64,000 nucleotides of DNA from Amphiduros pacificus (Eukaryota > Annelida > Polychaeta > Phyllodocida > Hesionidae), in contig OX439003.1 in assembly GCA_949316495.1 (NCBI GenBank), forward strand, positions 56,421,879 through 56,485,878. Direction: 5' to 3'. Both the position numbers and the translations under genes were made by a program. This document shows positions 24,994 through 37,840 of the stretch, piece by piece (the first letter of the stretch is position 1; every line of letters begins with the position of its first letter). Below the pieces are notes generated by a model that was not told the DNA's origin, made no database searches, and saw only the letters and a program-made list of their open reading frames with translations.

Positions 24994-27900
24994 TACCTCA
25001 ACAAACACAGCCTTGAATAGTGATGTCATACAGATATATACCTCGACACACACAGCCTTGAATAGTGGTGTCATACAGATATATACCTCAACACACACAG
25101 CCTTGAATAGTGGTGTCATACAGATATATACCTCAACACACACAGCCTTGAATAGTGGTGTCATACAGATATATACCTCAACACACACAGCCTTGAATAG
25201 TGATGTCATACAGATATATACCTCAACAAACACATAGCCTTGAATAGTGGTGTCATACAGATATATACCTCAACACACACAGCCTTGAATAGTGGTGTCA
25301 TACAGATATATACCTCAACACACACAGCCTTGAATAGTGGTGTCATACAGATATATACCTCAACAAACACATAGCCTTGAATAGTGGTGTCATACAGATA
25401 TATACCTCAACACACACAGCCTTGAATAGTGGTGTCATACAGGTATATAACTCAACACACACAGCCTTGAATAGTGATGTCATACAGATATATACCTCAA
25501 CACACACAGCCTTGAATAGTGGTGTCATACAGATATATACCTCACCACACATAGCCTTGAATAGTGGTGTCATACAGATATATACCTCAACACACACAGC
25601 CTTGAATAGTGGTGTCATACAGATATATACCTCAACACACACAGCCTTGAATAGTGATGTCATACAGATATATACCTCAACAAACACATAGCCTTGAATA
25701 GTGGTGTCCTACAGATATATACCTCACCACACAAAGCCTTGAATAGTGGTGTCCTACAGATATATACCCCAACACACACAGCCTTGAATAGTGATGTCAT
25801 ACAGATATATACCTCAACACACACAGCCTTGAATAGTGGTGTCATACAGATATATACCTCAACACACACAGCCTTGAATAGTGATGTCATACAGATATAT
25901 ACCCCAACACACACAGCCTTGAATAGTGGTGTCATACAGATATATACCTCAACACACACAGCCTTGAATAGTGGTGTCATACAGATATATACCCCAACAC
26001 ACACAGCCTTGAATAGTGGTGTCCTACAGATATATACCTCAACACACACAGCCTTGAATAGTGGTGTCCTACAGATATATACCTCAACACACACAGCCTT
26101 GAATAGTGGTGTCATACAGATATATACCTCACCACACACAGCCTCGAATAGTGATGTCATACAGATATATACCTCAACACACACAGCCTTGAATAGTGAT
26201 GTCATACAGATATATACCTCAACAAACACATAGCCTTGAATAGTGGTGTCCTACAGATATATACCCCAACACACACAGCCTTGAATAGTGGTGTCCTACA
26301 GATATATACCTCAACACACACAGCCTTGAATAGTGGTGTCATACAGATATATACCTCAACACACACAGCCTTGAATAGTGGTGTCATACAGATATATACC
26401 CCAACACACACAGCCTTGAATAGTGGTGTCATACAGATATATACCCCAACACACACAGCCTTGAATAGTGGTGTCATACAGATATATACCCCAACACACA
26501 CAGCCTTGAATAGTGGCGTCATACAGATATATACCCCAACACACACAGCCTTGAATAGTGGTGTCATACAGATATATACCCCAACACACACAGCCTTGAA
26601 TAGTGGTGTCATACAGATATATACCTCGACACACACAGCCTTGAATAGTGGTGTCCTACAGATATATACCTCAACACACACAGCCTTGAATAGTGGTGTC
26701 ATACAGATATATACCTCAACACACATAGCCTTGAATAGTGATCTCCTACAGATATATACCTCAACACACACAGCCTTGAATAGTGGTGTCATACAGATAT
26801 ATACCTCAACACACACAGCCTTGAATAGTGGTGTCATACAGATATATACCTCAACACACACAGCCTTGAATAGTGGTGTCATACAGATATATACCTCAAC
26901 AAACACATAGCCTTGAATAGTGGTGTCATACAGATATATACCTCAACACACACAGCCTTGAATAGTGGTGTCATACAGGTATATAACTCAACACACACAG
27001 CCTTGAATAGTGATGTCATACAGATATATACCTCAACACACACAGCCTTGAATAGTGGTGTCATACAGATATATACCTCACCACACATAGCCTTGAATAG
27101 TGGTGTCATACAGATATATACCTCAACACACACAGCCTTGAATAGTGGTGTCATACAGATATATACCTCAACACACACAGCCTTGAATAGTGATGTCATA
27201 CAGATATATACCTCAACAAACACATAGCCTTGAATAGTGGTGTCCTACAGATATATACCTCACCACACAAAGCCTTGAATAGTGGTGTCCTACAGATATA
27301 TACCCCAACACACACAGCCTTGAATAGTGATGTCATACAGATATATACCTCAACACACACAGCCTTGAATAGTGGTGTCATACAGATATATACCTCACCA
27401 CACACAGCCTCGAATAGTGATGTCATACAGATATATACCTCAACACACACAGCCTTGAATAGTGATGTCATACAGATATATACCTCAACAAACACATAGC
27501 CTTGAATAGTGGTGTCCTACAGATATATACCCCAACACACACAGCCTTGAATAGTGGTGTCCTACAGATATATACCTCAACACACACAGCCTTGAATAGT
27601 GGTGTCATACAGATATATACCTCAACACACACAGCCTTGAATAGTGGTGTCATACAGATATATACCCCAACACACACAGCCTTGAATAGTGATGTCATAC
27701 AGATATATACCTCAACACACACAGCCTTGAATAGTGGTGTCATACAGATATATACCTCAACACACACAGCCTTGAATAGTGATGTCATACAGATATATAC
27801 CTCAACAAACACAGCCTTGAATAGTGGTGTCATACAGATATATACCTCAACACACACAGCCTTGAATAGTGGTGTCATACAGATATATACCCCAACACAC

Positions 27901-29155
27901 ACAGCCTTGAATAGTGGTGTCATACAGATATATACCCCAACACACACAGCCTTGAATAGTGGTGTCATACAGATATATACCCCAACACACACAGCCTTGT
28001 ATAGTGGTGTCATACAGATATATACCTCGACACACACAGCCTTGAATAGTGGTGTCATACAGATATATACCCCAACACACACAGCCTTGAATAGTGGTGT
28101 CATACGGATATATACCTCACCACACACAGCCTTGAATAGTGGTGTCATACAGATATATACCCCAACACACACAGCCTTGAATAGTGGTGTCATACAGATA
28201 TATACCTCAACACACACAGCCTTGAATAGTGGTGTCATACAGATATATACCTCAACACTCACAGCCTTGAATAGTGGTGTCATACAGATATATACCCCAA
28301 CACTCACAGCCTTGAATAGTGGTGTCCTACAGATATATACCTCAACACACACAGCCTTGAATAGGGATCTCCTACAGATATATACCTCACCACACACAGC
28401 CTTGAATAGTGGTGTCATACAGATATATACCTCAACACACACAGCCTTGAATAGTGGTGTCATACAGATATATACCTCAACACACACAGCCTTGAATAGT
28501 GGTGTAATACAGATATATACCTCAACAAACACAGCCTTGAATAGTGGTGTCATACAGATATATACCTCAACAAACACAGCCTTGAATAGTGGTGTCATAC
28601 AGATATATACCTCAACAAACACAGCCTTGAATAGTGGTGTCATACAGATATATACCTCACCACTCACAGCCTTGAATAGTGGTGTCATACAGATATATAC
28701 CTCAACACACACAGCCTTGAATAGTGGTGTCATACAGGTATATACCTCAACACACACAGCCTTGAATAGTGGTGTCATACAGATATATACCTCAACACAC
28801 ACAGCCTTGAATAGTGATGTCATACAGATATATACCTCAACACACACAGCCTTGAATAGTGGTGTCCTACAGATATATACCTCAACACACACAGCCTTGA
28901 ATAGTGGTGTCATACAGATATACACCTCAACACACACAGCCTTGAATAGTGGTGTCCTACAGATATATACCTCAACACACACAGCCTTGTATAGTGGTGT
29001 CATACAGGTATATACCTCAACACACACAGCCTTGAATAGTGGTGTCATACAGATATATACCTCAACACACACAGCCTTGAATAGTGATGTCATACAGATA
29101 TATACCTCAACACACACAGCCTTGAATAGTGGTGTCCTACAGATATATACCTCAA
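24994..29155. repeat. 45-bp minisatellite array, right part, with higher-order repeats
   Basis: This continues the 45-bp array. The 47-bp marker unit ends at about 25237, 25374, 25691, 26233, 26910, 27227 and 27499. The spacings are 137, 317, 542, 677, 317 and 272 bp, each n x 45 + 2 (n = 3, 7, 12, 15, 7, 6). The block 25375-25691 is duplicated at 26911-27227, 1536 bp away, with identical translation. The sub-block after it matches too, except that six units are missing from the second copy. The array ends at about 29155, where CCTCAACAAATATTACAAATTT leaves the consensus. Confidence 0.96.
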
Positions 29156-30588
29156 CAAATATTACAAATTTGGGTCCTGAGCAGCCAAGACAATAATCAT
29201 TGTTCAAGATAAGGTTTCCTCAGGAACCAGAATACACAGGACCACTTGCACTACTCAAATAACATAGATTTGAACTCGCCTCCTTCCCTCTGTGCCCAGA
29301 TCTACCGCTACACTTTCTGGCCTTGTTTGTGATCCTACCATTTTCCAATATCTGTGAAATATGGCAAGTAATATGATCGCCGATGCATAATATCATTTTA
29401 CTGTTTTTTCCCTGGTAAATCACAGTCTAATAACAACCAAGTTATTCGGTACAAAGATCTGAACTTCAATCACAGGAAGCCTTGGAGTATTTTTGGCTTT
29501 ACTTTGAGGCTCAAATAAAAACATTGTAAATATTAATAAAGGTATGCACCATGATATATACATAATTGTGAGGCAATTGTTGGTGTCCTTTCTCTAATCT
29601 TTTATTTCTTCCCTTTATGTTTTATTTCCTTGGTAAATCTGTGAATATCATCCATAATGTGTCTTTTTCCTGCTCTAATCTGTCTAAAAGCGGATTACAA
29701 ACTGGTTGATGAGCAGATGTGTGTATCACCTTCCTCTGGGGGAAATTTAGGAGTTAACACTGACACATCAAAACCCTCTGGCATTTTATGTTAGGAAGGA
29801 GGGAGTTGTAGTAGGCAGTGCCACCTAGTGCCACCTAGTTGTAGAGTTGTAGTAGGCAGTGCCACCTAGTGCCACCTAGTTGTAGAGATGTAGTAGGCAG
29901 TGCCACCTAGTTTAATCCTTTAATCTCAATATCCAACCATAACACGATATCATATATTATCATAATGCATTCCACCAATATGATTCCTAAACGTGAACGC
30001 ACTTTACTTATTAGTATCTATACAAGAAATTCATTCAACATTTGTTACAAGAAATTAAAACATCATCAACAGCAGCTCATTTTTCGACATTATTGTTTGT
30101 ATAACCTCAGCTTGACTGTGTCATCAATATCAAAAAGCAACTCTCTACTTTCAAAATTGATTTTGTAATTCAACTCACACACCAGATGGCACTAAAACAT
30201 TTCTGCCATCGGCATCAAATAGCCACCAGGTGACACCAAATGGTCTCTACACTTGGCAAAAAGTACCACAATCTTGCACAATTTAAACAGTTTGTATTGT
30301 ACCAAATATCATGAGTACAAATCTATTACTGAATAAAATTTGTTTATTAAGTAGTGAATGTTATAAATAATCTGCAAATAACAAATCCCTCTATTAAATA
30401 ACACTTAACTTTATGGTAATTTATGAAAAGCAATTGTTTTGGCTTGAGGCATTTTCTAACTAAATGAACCTGTATATGCTTTGTGTCGGACAAATGATAA
30501 AGTGGCTATGAAATTTGCAAAACTCTAATATAATTTTCTTACATTTCTTGAAAACATAACAATGTAGAATCCTAAAATTCTGGAAAAA
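29156..30588. other. Intergenic region upstream of gene B
   Basis: This is AT-rich unique sequence. A tandem repeat of about 40 bp (GTAGTAGGCAGTGCCACC and TAGTGCCACCTAGTTGTAGA) lies at about 29807-29912 in 2.5 copies. No gene is recognised. Short open frames at 29220-29423 (-) and 29965-30168 (+) have no motif. The gene B promoter is presumably in the last few hundred bases, but no core element can be assigned. Confidence 0.5.
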
Positions 30589-31953
30589 ATGAAGAAAAGT
30601 TATGTGTTTCATCTGTCTTGTCTGCTTTATGTGGTTCTGTGGCAACAACATCAAACTTATGGAAGAGAAAAGGATTTTGAACAGAGTACTCTTCATACTT
30701 TGTCCAATGTCAGAAATACATATGTGGAAAAAGGCCATAACAATTTAAAAGCATTATTGGAAACGTTCAAAGATTTAAAGGAGAAGCAGATCACACAAGA
30801 AAAGATGGAGAAAGAATCTTCTAAGATGACAGGGAGTGCAGATTATCTGAGTGATGTGGGTATTATATTGTCAGAGAAGTATCATATAGATGTGGACAAG
30901 GCTGACATGTTTCCTCTCATCATTAACAGTCCGTCCCTGTGCGGCAGAACACACCACCAACTTATCGCCATCATTCTGGTCATCTCAGCTCCAGTCAATT
31001 TCATCCAGAGACAAATGTTGCGACAGACGTGGGCCCGTAACAATATGATCGAGTCCCATCCAATGCAGACTGTCTTTCTCATTGGGAATGCCTACAACTC
31101 AGATATCCAGAAAGCACTCGTCATGGAAAATGAAACTTATGGAGATATTGTGCAGGCAGACTTCACGGATTCCTACCATAACATCACCCTCAAGGTCCTT
31201 ATGGGAATCAAATGGGTTCTCACATATTGTCAAAATGCCAAATATGTGGTCAGAGTAAATGAAGATATCTACCTGGACAAATTAAATCTATTTAAAGTTT
31301 TAGTCAAACAATTTTCTGGTACAAGAAGGACAATTTTTGGTTCCAAGATGGATAATGCACATGTAGGGCGAGCTGTGAGCCCGGACAGATGTGGAGACAA
31401 GTGGTGTGTCTCTCCACGTGACCACCCCAAGCTTCACACCTACCCAAGGTACGTCAGCGGCAATATATACATTCTGACCGCTGACCTCTTACGTGACCTC
31501 TACCACACCTCCCTCATCATCACATACTTCTGGATTGAAGATATCTACATCACAGGCTTTGTGAAGGATGCCATGATGGATGTGATTATTGTGTCCCTGG
31601 ATGCCTACATAGACTATGGCAATCAGGGGAAGTTTATCCTTGCCTTGATCCACCCCCAGCCTAACACCACCTCCATGCTCGCCACCAGGGCCAACCCCTA
31701 CATCATGTCCTGTACCTGGGCCATGCGACTTCTCCACGTGTCTCCCGAGGACCTTGAGAAGCTGGGAGGTCAACACGGACATGCTCGCCTCTGGCAGCTG
31801 CTGGTGGACTATGCCTATGAGCAGGATCTTTTCTCCCAGTTTGGGGTCCATGTCCCCCTCTGTCCCAGTAACAAGCAGGAGCTCATCTTCTCATTCGGCA
31901 TACTGTGCTCATTTATAATGAAACTTTTAACATTAATGACAAATATAGGTTGA
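30589..31953 (+). CDS. Gene B: GT31 beta-1,3-galactosyltransferase-like protein
   Basis: This is a 454-residue, single-exon GT31-family protein. The N-terminus has a short hydrophobic stretch (HLSCLLYVVLW, residues ~8-18). It could be a signal peptide or a weak anchor, and is shorter than the anchors of A, C and E. A Lys/Glu-rich, possibly coiled stem (~40-79) follows. From Met80 (MTGSADYLSDVG) the domain has RQMLRQTWA (141-149), VFLIGNA, YGDIVQADF, YHNITLK, NED in place of DxD (224-226), CGDKWCV, YPRYVSGN and WIEDIY (Glu317-Asp318). The C-terminus resembles those of D and E (LIFSFGILCS). DNA at 30826-31290 is about 98% identical to gene D in inverted orientation, while the flanks on both sides are diverged. 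A probable polyadenylation signal follows at 32062. Enzymatic specificity is unknown. Confidence 0.86.
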   Translation: MKKSYVFHLSCLLYVVLWQQHQTYGREKDFEQSTLHTLSNVRNTYVEKGHNNLKALLETFKDLKEKQITQEKMEKESSKMTGSADYLSDVGIILSEKYHIDVDKADMFPLIINSPSLCGRTHHQLIAIILVISAPVNFIQRQMLRQTWARNNMIESHPMQTVFLIGNAYNSDIQKALVMENETYGDIVQADFTDSYHNITLKVLMGIKWVLTYCQNAKYVVRVNEDIYLDKLNLFKVLVKQFSGTRRTIFGSKMDNAHVGRAVSPDRCGDKWCVSPRDHPKLHTYPRYVSGNIYILTADLLRDLYHTSLIITYFWIEDIYITGFVKDAMMDVIIVSLDAYIDYGNQGKFILALIHPQPNTTSMLATRANPYIMSCTWAMRLLHVSPEDLEKLGGQHGHARLWQLLVDYAYEQDLFSQFGVHVPLCPSNKQELIFSFGILCSFIMKLLTLMTNIG

Positions 31954-32061
31954 TTTAATGATACCTGTCTTTCCATGTTGAACACATTCATTACTTGTTC
32001 TTAACTTTATTTATGACTATTATGTTCACCCTCCTGTTAATCTTCACCAACAAATAAGAAT

Positions 32062-32067
32062 AATAAA
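32062..32067 (+). promoter_or_regulatory. Candidate polyadenylation signal of gene B
   Basis: AATAAA lies about 110 bp after the gene B stop codon in an AT-rich stretch. Position and motif fit a 3' end, but no cleavage site can be verified. Confidence 0.5.
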
Positions 32068-32162
32068 CACAAATGTGACAGGTAGCCTAATTCATATGGC
32101 ATTAAACAACCTTTATTTCATAATATGTTGCTCATGTGCATAAGATTTTAATCCTACCTAAA

Positions 32163-33430
32163 AAATAGTTCTTAAACAAAGAGTACTATCCATAGCAACA
32201 ATAGTTCTTATGGCAGAGTACTATCCATTGCAACAATAGGTCTTATAGAAGAGTACTATCCATAGAAACAATATGTCTTGTAGCAGAGTACTATCCATAG
32301 AAACAATAGGTCTTGTAGCAGAGTACTATCCATAGCAACAATAGTTCTTATGGCAGAGTACTATCCATAGCAACAATAGTTCTTATAACAGAGTACTATC
32401 CATAGCAACAATAGTTCTTCTTACAGAGGGCACTTTCCATAGCAACAATAGTTCTTATGGCAGAGTACTATCCATAGAAACAATAGGTCTTGTAGCAGAG
32501 TACTATCCATAGCAACAATAGTTCTTATGGCAGAGTACTATCCATAGCAACAATAGTTCTTATAACAGAGTACTATCCATTGCAACAATAGTTCTTCTTA
32601 CAGAGGGCACTTTCCATAGCAACAATAGTTCTTATGGCAGAGTACTATCCATAGAAACAATAGGTCTTGTAGCAGAGTACTATCCATAGCAACAATAGTT
32701 CTTATGGCAGAGTACTATCCATAGCAACAATAGTTCTTATAACAGAGTACTATCCATAGCAACAATAGTTCTTATGGCAGAGTACTATCCATAGCAACAA
32801 TAGTTCTTATAACAGAGTAGTATCCATTGCAACAATAGTTCTTCTTACAGAGGGCACTTTCCATAGCAACAATAGTTCTTATGGCAGAGTACTATCCATA
32901 GAAACAATAGGTCTTGTAGCAGAGTACTATCCATAGCAACAATAGTTCTTATGGCAGAGTACTATCCATAGCAACAATAGTTCTTATAACAGAGTACTAT
33001 CCATAGCAACAATAGTTCTTATGGCAGAGTACTATCCATAGCAACAATAGTTCTTATAACAGAGTACTATCCATTGCAACAATAGTTCTTCTTACAGAGG
33101 GCACTTTCCATAGCAACAATAGTTCTTATGGCAGAGTACTATCCATAGAAACAATAGGTCTTGTAGCAGAGTACTATCCATAGCAACAATAGTTCTTATG
33201 GCAGAGTACTATCCATAGCAACAATAGTTCTTATAACAGAGTACTATCCATAGCAACAATAGTTCTTATAGCAGAGTACTATCCATAGTAGCAATAGTTC
33301 TTATACCAGAGTACTATCCATATCAACAATAGGTCTTATAGCAGAGTACTATCCATAGCAACAATAGTTCTTATAGCAGAGTACTATCCATAGTAGCAAT
33401 AGTTCTTATAACAGAGAGTAGCAATACTTC
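32163..33430. repeat. 35-bp minisatellite array downstream of gene B
   Basis: This is a tandem array of a 35-bp unit (CAGAGTACTATCCATAGCAA then CAATAGTTCTTATGG), with about 36 copies. A marker unit with CAGAGGGCACTTTCCATAG occurs near 32424, 32601, 32848 and 33095. The spacings are 177, 247 and 247 bp, that is 5 x 35 + 2 and twice 7 x 35 + 2. This is another higher-order structure. No long open frame is maintained. Confidence 0.95.
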
Positions 33431-36421
33431 TTTCTTTCAGTGGTCTAAAAGCTTAGTGATAATAGAAATATTGATCAACTTGCATCATTGTATGGCATGA
33501 CTCAGCAGATAATTGCTGTTATTGCAGGGACTGCCTCACCTCTGACACTCATTACACACATTACCATCCCAGCATAACACAAGTGATCCACCACTTTCTT
33601 GCTGCTTAACTTCATCCCTGATGAGAACCAGATCTGTGCCCTAACCTTGAAACCTCAATGAAGATGTCAACTATAATGGGCCAATCAAAAAGAAATGAGA
33701 CAATATTATGTTCTTTAAGCTCTCCATTATTTTGCCTTGTTGGACTTCAAATGTGAAATCTCACATCAGCAAATGCAGCATGTCAATCCAATGCACAAAC
33801 TTATAATATATCTGTCATTTTAACATGTTAACACAATAAAAAATATTCTAACCCAGGTTTTATAGTAAAGTTCAAAAAGGTCATGGACAGGTCAATATTT
33901 TATCAATAAGTAAGAATATGTAATGATTGGTGCCAATCTGAGCATTTTGACTCCACAAGTTATTCTGACCCTGATCTAATAGGAAAGGTAAAAGGTCATA
34001 GAAAGGACAACATCAAATTTGTCTGAGATTTGATCATTAAGCATTCATGTGTCAAGCATGGTGCCAATCTGTGCATTTGTTGGCAAGTGAACAAACACAC
34101 AGGCGGACACAAGGAAGCAGCCCCTTTCTAAAGTTTGTTTTGGCGGGGAACTATAAAAACAAAATACTGCACTAATATTCTATCTATTTGGAAACTGCTG
34201 AACATTATACAGCTCTCATTGCCTTCATGAATCAAATAGAATTTGAGATTTGTGACTTGAGCAATACCACTGTCACTGATCTTTTCAATAGCACATGGAC
34301 ATGTAATCCATTAAAAGAAACACAACTTTGCATATTTCACCAATTATTGGCAGTCTTATGATACCTCAGCTCCCTGATACTCAGAGCAGTCCGCCTTGAC
34401 GCACTGCCTTAATATAATGAATGGGTGTTTGAGGTGTGACAGACAAAGCAACTGGTTGCCTCAATATAAATCATCGTCATACTAATGGAACTTGCGACCC
34501 TAACTGAAGGTCAGATATTATTAGCATTGTATCGTCATGGCAACAAAGCTTGAGTCATCATCCCCCAATCACTCACATTGACATCTCTGAGCACCATTGA
34601 GCTGTCAAAAACTTGAAATCTTACCAAACTGCTTTATATATATCAGCAGTTAATTAATTCTTAATGACTACCAAAGAATCATTTCTCAGAATTTTCCAAG
34701 CATCACGTCCACCAGAGGTCACTTCATTGCAACTGGATAATCGGCGACTGCTGGTGCCATAAATCTTCTATAACTGGTTGTGTTACTATTTATGCTGGTC
34801 ATATAAATTATCCACACGATGGTTTAAATGGTTTCGCCTCTTTTGGCCAAGCCCCTAAACTGAAGTTATGTGTCCCTTTATGATAGTAAAACTTATCCTC
34901 CATGGGCAATTGGAGGTCATTAGACTTTACAAGGCAGCCGAGCGGACAACATGTAGATTCATTAAAGCACTTTCCATCCTGTTATAAAATGCAGAATGAA
35001 TTCCTTTTGAAATACCTTGAGAAATGTTGATTCAGATCATCTCTTATAACAACCTGCCTGTGAATCAGCTTTCTGCAGTATATTGTAGTCTTGAGGCATA
35101 GAGAAAGTACTCTATGCTTAAGGTGATAACCGGACTCTGGTCTCTTGCCACAACCTTCTGAAGAATCAGCATGTCACAGTATATTGCTTGAGGAATCTGC
35201 AAAAACAGTATACTGCCTTAGCAATCAGGATAACACAGTATATTTATTGCCTTGTGAATGATTAAACTTTGACTTGTGAAACAAGAAGCACTACATTCAT
35301 TAAAGATGGTAAAAATAGGTTTACATCACACTAAAGAAATGTTGATAAAATAAATTATTTAATGATATATCAAAAGGGAATGATCTAAATTTAACATAAG
35401 AAAATATTTTTATATATAAAGTATAAAGGTTGAAGTTTTACTGCAGTAATGGTTCAGGTTAAAAACAAAGAAATATGAGCCAAACAATTGATAATGGCAT
35501 TAAGATTTAATGGAGTGAGTTTACTTTTGTCTCAGTTATTAACTCAGGAAAATTGTCCCTCACATTATAATGTCCAGAACATAAAACACCATGTTCGTAC
35601 AAACTCCTCTTCTTACACTCACACAGCAATTTTCCAATCACAATTTGCCATAATGACCCCTTTCCCAGTTGAGTATGACCTTTGGCCCTGTACCCCCTGA
35701 CCCCTGGTGGCAGCGGCATGATTCACCCTCCTGCCCTGCCTCTCCCTGGGGACATCATCGCTGCTAATCTGATTTCCTCTGCAGATCATCCGTGTAAATG
35801 CCTGCAACGTGATTAGTGTGGCAGAGCCAGGGTGACGATGTAGTGTTTGACAATATCATGATACGTGTGTGTAGGATGCGCTCAACTCCTCATACCACCC
35901 AACTAAGGCCTAATGACGTCTCTCATTAATACCAGTATCGGGAATAAATGAGACCAAAAAGGCTATGTCTTCTTGTTTGTATTTATACGTATATAGCCAC
36001 AGATTTTAGCAAGATAATCCTACAACCTGCAGTACTTTTTGAAATATTTATAATTGTTGTGAATGTGTCTCTCAGGGTGACTTGCCATGTGACTTGATGT
36101 AGAATGTTTGTTGGTGTGACTTGTGACTTAGTATAAAATGTGTTTGGTGGCATGACTTGTTAGAATGTGTCTGTTTGTATGAATATGTCTGGCTGGGTGA
36201 CTTATTTATCAAAGTACAGTTTTGATAAATATAAGTGAAATGTTTCTAAAGCTTTTTAACTTGGCAGATATAATTGTAATTTGACTTGGACATTTAAAAT
36301 ATGTATGTGCTAAAACTTAAAATAAAATAAGGCTCATAAATAATTCATACAAGTATTCAAGTATATGTCTGGCTGTAAGGCATAGCAAACTGCACAACAT
36401 TATGAGGGACATTTACTAAAG
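33431..36421. other. Intergenic region between gene B and gene C
   Basis: This is about 3 kb without a recognisable gene. The part at ~33840-34155 contains two similar 'GTGCCAATCTG.GCATTT' segments plus ACAAACACACAGGCGGACA. It reads like a degenerate interspersed repeat of the kind common in mollusc genomes, but I cannot name it. Another stretch (~36060-36200) has loosely repeated GTGACTTG/AATGTGT motifs. Open frames at 35488-35807 on both strands show no motif and are probably chance. Confidence 0.45.
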
Positions 36422-37816
36422 ATGGACTTTACCTTTGAACAACTCAAGACGCGGTGCTGTGTGTTCATTGTACAGTTTGGTATATCGTTTCTTCTATGTT
36501 CTTTTCTTTTTTCTAACAAACCGATTAAGAACAACATTGTGGTGAACAAAAAGTTGAAGCTGGATGATGATAGTAATGAAGACATTCCAGCAAAAATGGC
36601 ACACCCTAAGTTGATAATGCATCAGTCAAAATTCACCAAGGAAATACTGGAACCCAAAGGAAAGATTTCCCAGAGACATGGTGGAAAGAAGACGTATGAA
36701 TCTGCTAAGACATCTCCATATACAGACTACCTGACGGATGTAGGGATCCGCCTAGCTGACAAGTACAAACTGGATGTAGATGGCGATGCCATGTTTCCCT
36801 ACCTCATCAACAACCCATCCCTATGCACCCGCCACGCCCAGCTTCACCACGTCATCCTCATTGTGTCGGCTCCCACTCACTTCAAGTACAGACAAATGCT
36901 CAGGCAAACTTGGGCACAGAGTGACCTCGTGAAAACTCACCCTTCCCAGACTGTCTACCTCATAGGAAATGCTTATAACTCCTCTCTGCAAAGGGCTCTT
37001 GTTGAGGAGAATAGGATATACGGAGACATCATCCAGGCAGATTTCAAGGAATCTTACCATAATATTACTCTCAAAGTCTTAATGGGAATCAAATGGGTTC
37101 TCAGATATTGTAATAATACTAAGTATGTGGTGAGAGTGAATGAGGACATGTTTATAGACACGTTTAACCTGGTGAGGGTGTTTGATGAGGAGTACAGGGA
37201 AGCTTCTAGGTCTATATGGGGATGGCAGATGTTTAATGTGACTGTTGGCCGAGACAATGGGCACTGTCTCCACAAATGGTGTGTCAGTGAGGGAGACCAC
37301 CGCGGCCTAGAAGTCTACCCAGACTATGTCGCTGGCAATGTCTATATCATCCCTGTCCAGCTTTTACAGGATCTCTACCAGACTGCACTCACCATCACAT
37401 ATTTCTGGATTGAAGACGTCTTCATCGCTGGATTTGCCAGAGAAGCGGCAGGAAACATCAGCCTAGTTATTCTAAATAAATACATGGAGTTTGGTGATCA
37501 GAAGAGATTCTCAGACCAGTACACAAATAGAGATGACAGAGATCAGAAGCGCTACCTGGTGACCAAAGTCAACATATTGGAATCAATGAGTCTCTGGGCT
37601 CTGAGGCTGCTCCACTTCAGTGCCGAGGATATGCAAATGATACACGGACAAGATGGACTCGTATCTCTTTGGAATCAATATTTGGGATTGACATATCAGA
37701 AGAAAATATTCACTGGTTTCCATGAACTCACCAATCACACGGTTCCCGAGGCGATGTTCACGATGCAAGGAACTGGTAAAAAATGGAGGATGATCCTGTG
37801 GCCTGTGTTTTTATAA
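36422..37816 (+). CDS. Gene C: GT31 beta-1,3-galactosyltransferase-like protein
   Basis: This is a 464-residue, single-exon predicted Golgi type II glycosyltransferase. The N-terminus MDFTFEQ is followed by a membrane anchor (~12-31, CVFIVQFGISFLLCSFLF), and gene E likewise starts MDF. The stem (~32-99) is Lys-rich and lacks the 11-residue repeats of gene A. The domain starts near DYLTDVGI (~101). It has RQMLRQTWA (157-165), VYLIGNA, YGDIIQADF, YHNITLK, NED in place of DxD (240-242), CLHKWCV, YPDYVAGN and WIEDVF (Glu331-Asp332). It ends in FTMQGTG..W.M.LWPV. DNA at 36724-37222 is about 98% identical to gene A, after which the two diverge abruptly to about 50% protein identity. AATAAA follows the stop by 25 bp. 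Substrate unknown. Confidence 0.87.
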   Translation: MDFTFEQLKTRCCVFIVQFGISFLLCSFLFSNKPIKNNIVVNKKLKLDDDSNEDIPAKMAHPKLIMHQSKFTKEILEPKGKISQRHGGKKTYESAKTSPYTDYLTDVGIRLADKYKLDVDGDAMFPYLINNPSLCTRHAQLHHVILIVSAPTHFKYRQMLRQTWAQSDLVKTHPSQTVYLIGNAYNSSLQRALVEENRIYGDIIQADFKESYHNITLKVLMGIKWVLRYCNNTKYVVRVNEDMFIDTFNLVRVFDEEYREASRSIWGWQMFNVTVGRDNGHCLHKWCVSEGDHRGLEVYPDYVAGNVYIIPVQLLQDLYQTALTITYFWIEDVFIAGFAREAAGNISLVILNKYMEFGDQKRFSDQYTNRDDRDQKRYLVTKVNILESMSLWALRLLHFSAEDMQMIHGQDGLVSLWNQYLGLTYQKKIFTGFHELTNHTVPEAMFTMQGTGKKWRMILWPVFL

Positions 37817-37840
37817 ACATGTCAACCTCAAAATAGCCAA

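Noticed and set aside
29210-29345. tRNA-like B box (GTTCAAATC on the minus strand) suggesting a SINE
   Set aside because: A possible A box (TAGCGGTAG) lies only ~35 bases upstream, shorter than in tRNA genes. No tail or second copy was seen in the window.
35488-35807. Overlapping 60-70-codon frames on both strands between genes B and C
   Set aside because: No domain, no repeats, no context, and length expected by chance in 3 kb of non-coding DNA.
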